Positions 61,969-64,000 of a stretch of 64,000 nucleotides of DNA are shown here, one piece after another. The position numbers were made by a program, and so were the translations under genes. The DNA comes from Streptomyces sp. CB01201 (lineage in GTDB: Bacteria > Actinomycetota > Actinomycetes > Streptomycetales > Streptomycetaceae): assembly GCF_002803085.1 (NCBI RefSeq), contig NZ_NNBJ01000009.1, positions 1 to 64,000 of the forward strand. Direction: 5' to 3'. The notes beneath the pieces were generated by a model, which saw only the letters and a list, made by a program, of their open reading frames with translations, searched no databases and was not told the origin of the DNA. The stretch's first letter is position 1, and every line of letters begins with the position of its first letter.

Positions 61969-62287
61969 CGATTTTTATCTTCACCACGTCAATTCTGGGC
62001 AGGCGCACAGAGGGCGACAGGGCGGGGCCGGCGTCGTCTTCAGCCCGGCTGCCACGTGGTGCAGGTCGGAGGTGAGGGACGCGTAGATGCGGACGCCCGG
62101 GGGGGGAATCGCCATGTGGATCATGGGAGTTCGTGGGTGAGTGGTCTCCTGGCCGGGATCCCGAGCCGGTCCGCGTGGGGTTGCCGCGTGGGGTTGCCGA
62201 CCGTGAACTTGAGAACGATCAGTCCCGGGCCGGTCTCGCGGGAGGCCCGCCGTCCGCTTCTCCGGGGAGTCCGGCGGGTGGTGCGCC

Positions 62288-62319
62288 TGATCACGAGGGT
62301 GCTCGCACCCTCGTGATCA
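62288..62319. repeat. Perfect 14-bp hairpin next to the intron scar
   Basis: TGATCACGAGGGTG (62288-62301) pairs perfectly with CACCCTCGTGATCA (62306-62319) around a CTCG loop. It may be a terminator or the end of a mobile element. No gene ends nearby. Confidence 0.7.
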
Positions 62320-62346
62320 ATAGTTCCCAGCGCTGAACAAGCCCTG

Positions 62347-62420
62347 CCGGGTAGCGGGGACACGTTGCCGCGTAGCCGCCCCCTCTGAACCGTGCGTGCG
62401 TCTCTCGGCGCACACAGCTC
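62347..62420 (-). ncRNA. Group II intron domain V/VI fragment
   Basis: On the minus strand, 62420-62387 is a 34-nt hairpin that starts GAGCTGTGTGCG and ends CGCACGCACGGTTC. It matches the conserved domain V pattern (GAGCCGTGTGCGGTGAAAGTCGC...) in length and sequence. A GGGGGCGG...CCCC helix follows, like domain VI, towards 62347. The rest of the intron and its reverse transcriptase are absent. It abuts a Tn3 transposase fragment. Confidence 0.62.
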
Positions 62421-62590
62421 AAGCAGGCCGCGGCATCACCTGGCTCAATGCCGTCAACGACCAGGTCACGGGCATCGGGCAGGTGGTCGCGCCCGGCACC
62501 CCGCGCGACCACCTGCACAGCCTGGGCGCGCTGCTGAACCCGGACGACGGGCGCAGGCCGGAGATGGTCACCACCAACAACGCCTCTGCC
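62412..62590 (+). pseudogene. Tn3-family transposase fragment
   Basis: The plus frame reads AQAGRGITWLNAVNDQVTGIGQVV, then GTPRDHLHSLGALLNPDDGRRPEMVTTNNAS. This matches the DDE domain of Tn3-type transposases (GVTWLNAVNDQxxGIGxxVVPGTPRDSLHxLDxLLNLDGGxxPEMVxTDNAS). The catalytic Asp of TDNAS is Asn here (TTNNAS), and both ends are missing. Confidence 0.8.
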
Positions 62591-62752
62591 CAAGGCCGTC
62601 GTCGTCGAGTCCCGGGGCATCCCGGCAGCGCAGTGGGCGTTGGGCGGGTTCATCCCGCAACACCGTGTTCGTCTCCAGCACCCGCTGTCCTGACAGCGCT
62701 TCCCCTTCGCTCCGGGGCCTACCGGGCGCTACGCCGCAGGGCGCCGTGACAC

Positions 62753-63046
62753 TCAGTCCAGAGCAACGATCACCGCTTCAGACACCGCCAGCCCCGCTTC
62801 CTGGATCCGCTGGCGCATGTCTCCCTCATACAGCCAGGCGCAAGCCTCGATGGCTGGGGAGAGTTCGGCGAGGATCAACGCCGCACGCTTCGGTACGTGG
62901 GTTTCCTTCCTCCAAGCGCTTCCGCAGCGATCGATCTCCACCTGTAGATGAAGGAGCGCCTGCTCATCGAACCCGTCGTTCATACGCAGAGGGGTCACGA
63001 ACCGATTCGCCGCCTCCTCCAGACGACGGACCAAGTCCTTCTCCAT
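62753..63046 (-). CDS. Hypothetical helical protein
   Basis: The 97-aa product starts MEKDLVRRLEEAANRFVTPLRMNDGFDEQALLHLQVEIDRC and is predicted mostly helical, acidic and soluble. No domain is recognised. GGAGG before the ATG at 63046 decides the start inside a longer frame. Confidence 0.65.
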   Translation of the reverse strand: MEKDLVRRLEEAANRFVTPLRMNDGFDEQALLHLQVEIDRCGSAWRKETHVPKRAALILAELSPAIEACAWLYEGDMRQRIQEAGLAVSEAVIVALD

Positions 63047-63161
63047 GAATGCCTCCGAGTCGGGCGGTTCGCAGCGCGGGTGAGACGATCTTCTCGTGGC
63101 TGGTGTGATCACGGGGTCACGACCGTACGGCGCCGTTCAGGGGCCGGAATTCCGCACTCCC

Positions 63162-63413
63162 CTACTTTCGTTCGCGGCGGCTGGCCAGGAGGGTGGTGCC
63201 GGTGATGACGCATCCGATGGCCAGGACTTTGGCAGCCCCGTAGTACTGGTGCCAGTCCTCGGTGGCCGCACGGCCACCCCACACCAGCCATAGCAGCAGT
63301 CCCACGCCGATCGCCACCAGGACTATCCCACCCGTCAGGCCGAGCCCGGCCCACCAGGGCGCATCGCCAGGTGGTGGTGTGGCTGCGTCACGACCCCGTC
63401 CGCGGTTCTTCAC
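63162..63413 (-). CDS. Small two-helix membrane protein
   Basis: The 83-aa product has a basic, Pro-rich N-terminus and two membrane helices (WAGLGLTGGIVLVAIGVGLLLWLVW and AAKVLAIGCVITGTTLLAS), ending in RRERK. GGAGAGGAG precedes the GTG at 63413. The function is unknown. It may be co-transcribed with the gene at 62753-63046. Confidence 0.65.
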   Translation of the reverse strand: MKNRGRGRDAATPPPGDAPWWAGLGLTGGIVLVAIGVGLLLWLVWGGRAATEDWHQYYGAAKVLAIGCVITGTTLLASRRERK

Positions 63414-63611
63414 CGTGGCTCCTCTCCTACGAACTCGATCTTCTGCGGGAAGACCGTTGCCACGAAACAATGGTTCCGCTTCGGCGCGCTCACCTCGCAC
63501 GGACAGTGTGGGTCTCGGCTTGAACTGCACGTATGCCGCCGCTCGTAGCGTGAGCGGGAGGCTTCCACAGTGTCGTGAGTGTTCATCGCGCGAATCCGGA
63601 TCCGGATCGCC

Positions 63612-64000
63612 TCACCGGGCGTGGAGCGGCGCGGCGCCTCTATCCCCTCGGACCGCTGCTGCCGTGACGGCGCCGGGCGGGTCGACGGCCGCGCAATGAC
63701 TGTCCGGTGCCGGGGCCTTACCCGTCGTCAGGTAGGTGTCGACCGCGGCACGGACGCACGGGCTGCCGCTGCGATCGTAGGAGGAATGGCCCCAGCCGTC
63801 GTAGGTCAGCAGCGTGGTGGTGTCCTTCGACTGCTGATGGGCGTTGACCGTCCAGGCGTACGGCGTTGACGGGTCATAGAGCGCGTCGAGCATCAGAATC
63901 TGCGGAGCCTTGCGGATTTTCAGCGGGTGCTGGGGGTTGTTGACCGGATCGTGCACGCCGACGCACGCCGTGATGTCGGTGTGGCCGACTGTTCCGCCGC
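63612..64000 (-). CDS. TAP-like secreted alpha/beta hydrolase, 3' part
   Basis: The minus frame runs off the window and reads PILMLDALYDPSTPYAW-like (APQILMLDALYDPSTPYAWTVNAH), then TLLTYDGWGHSSYDRSGSPCVRAAVDTYLTTGKAPAPDSHCA. The Asp in LDALYDP and His in GWGHSSY fit the triad of the tripeptidyl aminopeptidase (TAP)-type exported hydrolases, and two cysteines suggest an extracellular disulphide. The N-terminal part, with the signal peptide and Ser nucleophile, is outside the window. Confidence 0.82.
   Translation of the reverse strand, partial: GGTVGHTDITACVGVHDPVNNPQHPLKIRKAPQILMLDALYDPSTPYAWTVNAHQQSKDTTTLLTYDGWGHSSYDRSGSPCVRAAVDTYLTTGKAPAPDSHCAAVDPPGAVTAAAVRGDRGAAPLHAR

Overview
The window is high-GC DNA with Streptomyces-type gene content: DUF4331 and NicO nickel genes, a partner-switching PP2C/STAS cluster, many TetR, MarR and HxlR regulators beside their target enzymes, and many secreted cell-wall proteins. 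Genus-level assignment to Streptomyces or a close relative is inference from gene families and codon use. Intact genes alternate with many decayed fragments (IS21, IS982, IS5, Tn3, group II intron, and scraps of PfkB, CorA, HATPase, DUF6207 and DUF985 genes). This is typical of a variable chromosomal arm or an accessory region.

Layout. 1-4156: an IS21-family element (istA, istB) that appears to carry a MazF-like toxin gene and a GNAT acetyltransferase gene, inserted into a lytic transglycosylase gene whose 3' end survives. 4244-6522: an AraC regulator and two small exported proteins, one peptidoglycan-binding and one M15-peptidase-like. 7095-9780: an SRPBCC-MarR pair behind three regularly spaced palindromes, then a 34-residue proline-rich peptide gene directly in front of a PIMT-like methyltransferase. 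10091-13835: a VOC protein, a large membrane protein with a C-terminal trefoil-like region, and decayed sequence. 14051-18605: a divergent TetR/FAD-monooxygenase pair and a divergent TetR/SDR pair, each with a palindrome between the genes. 18679-28223: two nickel loci. One is a DUF4331-TPR-NicO cluster. The other is a HoxN/NixA-type permease behind a sequence matching the Nur box. A cysteine-nucleophile alpha/beta hydrolase and an orphan Imm21-type immunity gene lie between them.

29904-35663 is a signalling block: a response regulator, a CHASE3-type histidine kinase, a receiver-PP2C phosphatase, a STAS antagonist and a second, membrane-bound PP2C phosphatase. A tandem 8-bp repeat and a strongly structured, unassigned RNA-like segment lie within it. 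36358-38755: a YbdK-type carboxylate-amine ligase, then a TetR-SnoaL pair bracketed by inverted remnants of an IS982-type transposase. 40317-43776: a PEP-mutase/isocitrate-lyase-type enzyme and a tightly overlapping DUF2071/methyltransferase/membrane-protein operon. 44094-50572: a frameshifted DUF985 cupin, an exported Ig-like protein, an APH-type kinase, a GNAT protein and hypothetical proteins.

50573-55874: a CxxC/L7-L12-like small protein, an NmrA/polysaccharide-deacetylase operon divergent from an HxlR regulator, and an exported NlpC/P60-type protein ending in seven near-identical repeats, the number expected of a seven-bladed propeller. 56011-59668: two small genes, a LuxR-type regulator and an unusual metallophosphoesterase. 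60040-62590: an SDR-TetR operon between IS5, group II intron and Tn3 scars. 62753-64000: two small hypothetical genes and the 3' end of a TAP-like secreted hydrolase that runs off the window.

The clearest leads for undescribed biology are the cargo-bearing IS21 element, the short peptide plus methyltransferase pair, the fused response regulator with an internal ribosome-binding site, the seven-repeat NlpC/P60 protein and the structured RNA-like segment near 34.4 kb.
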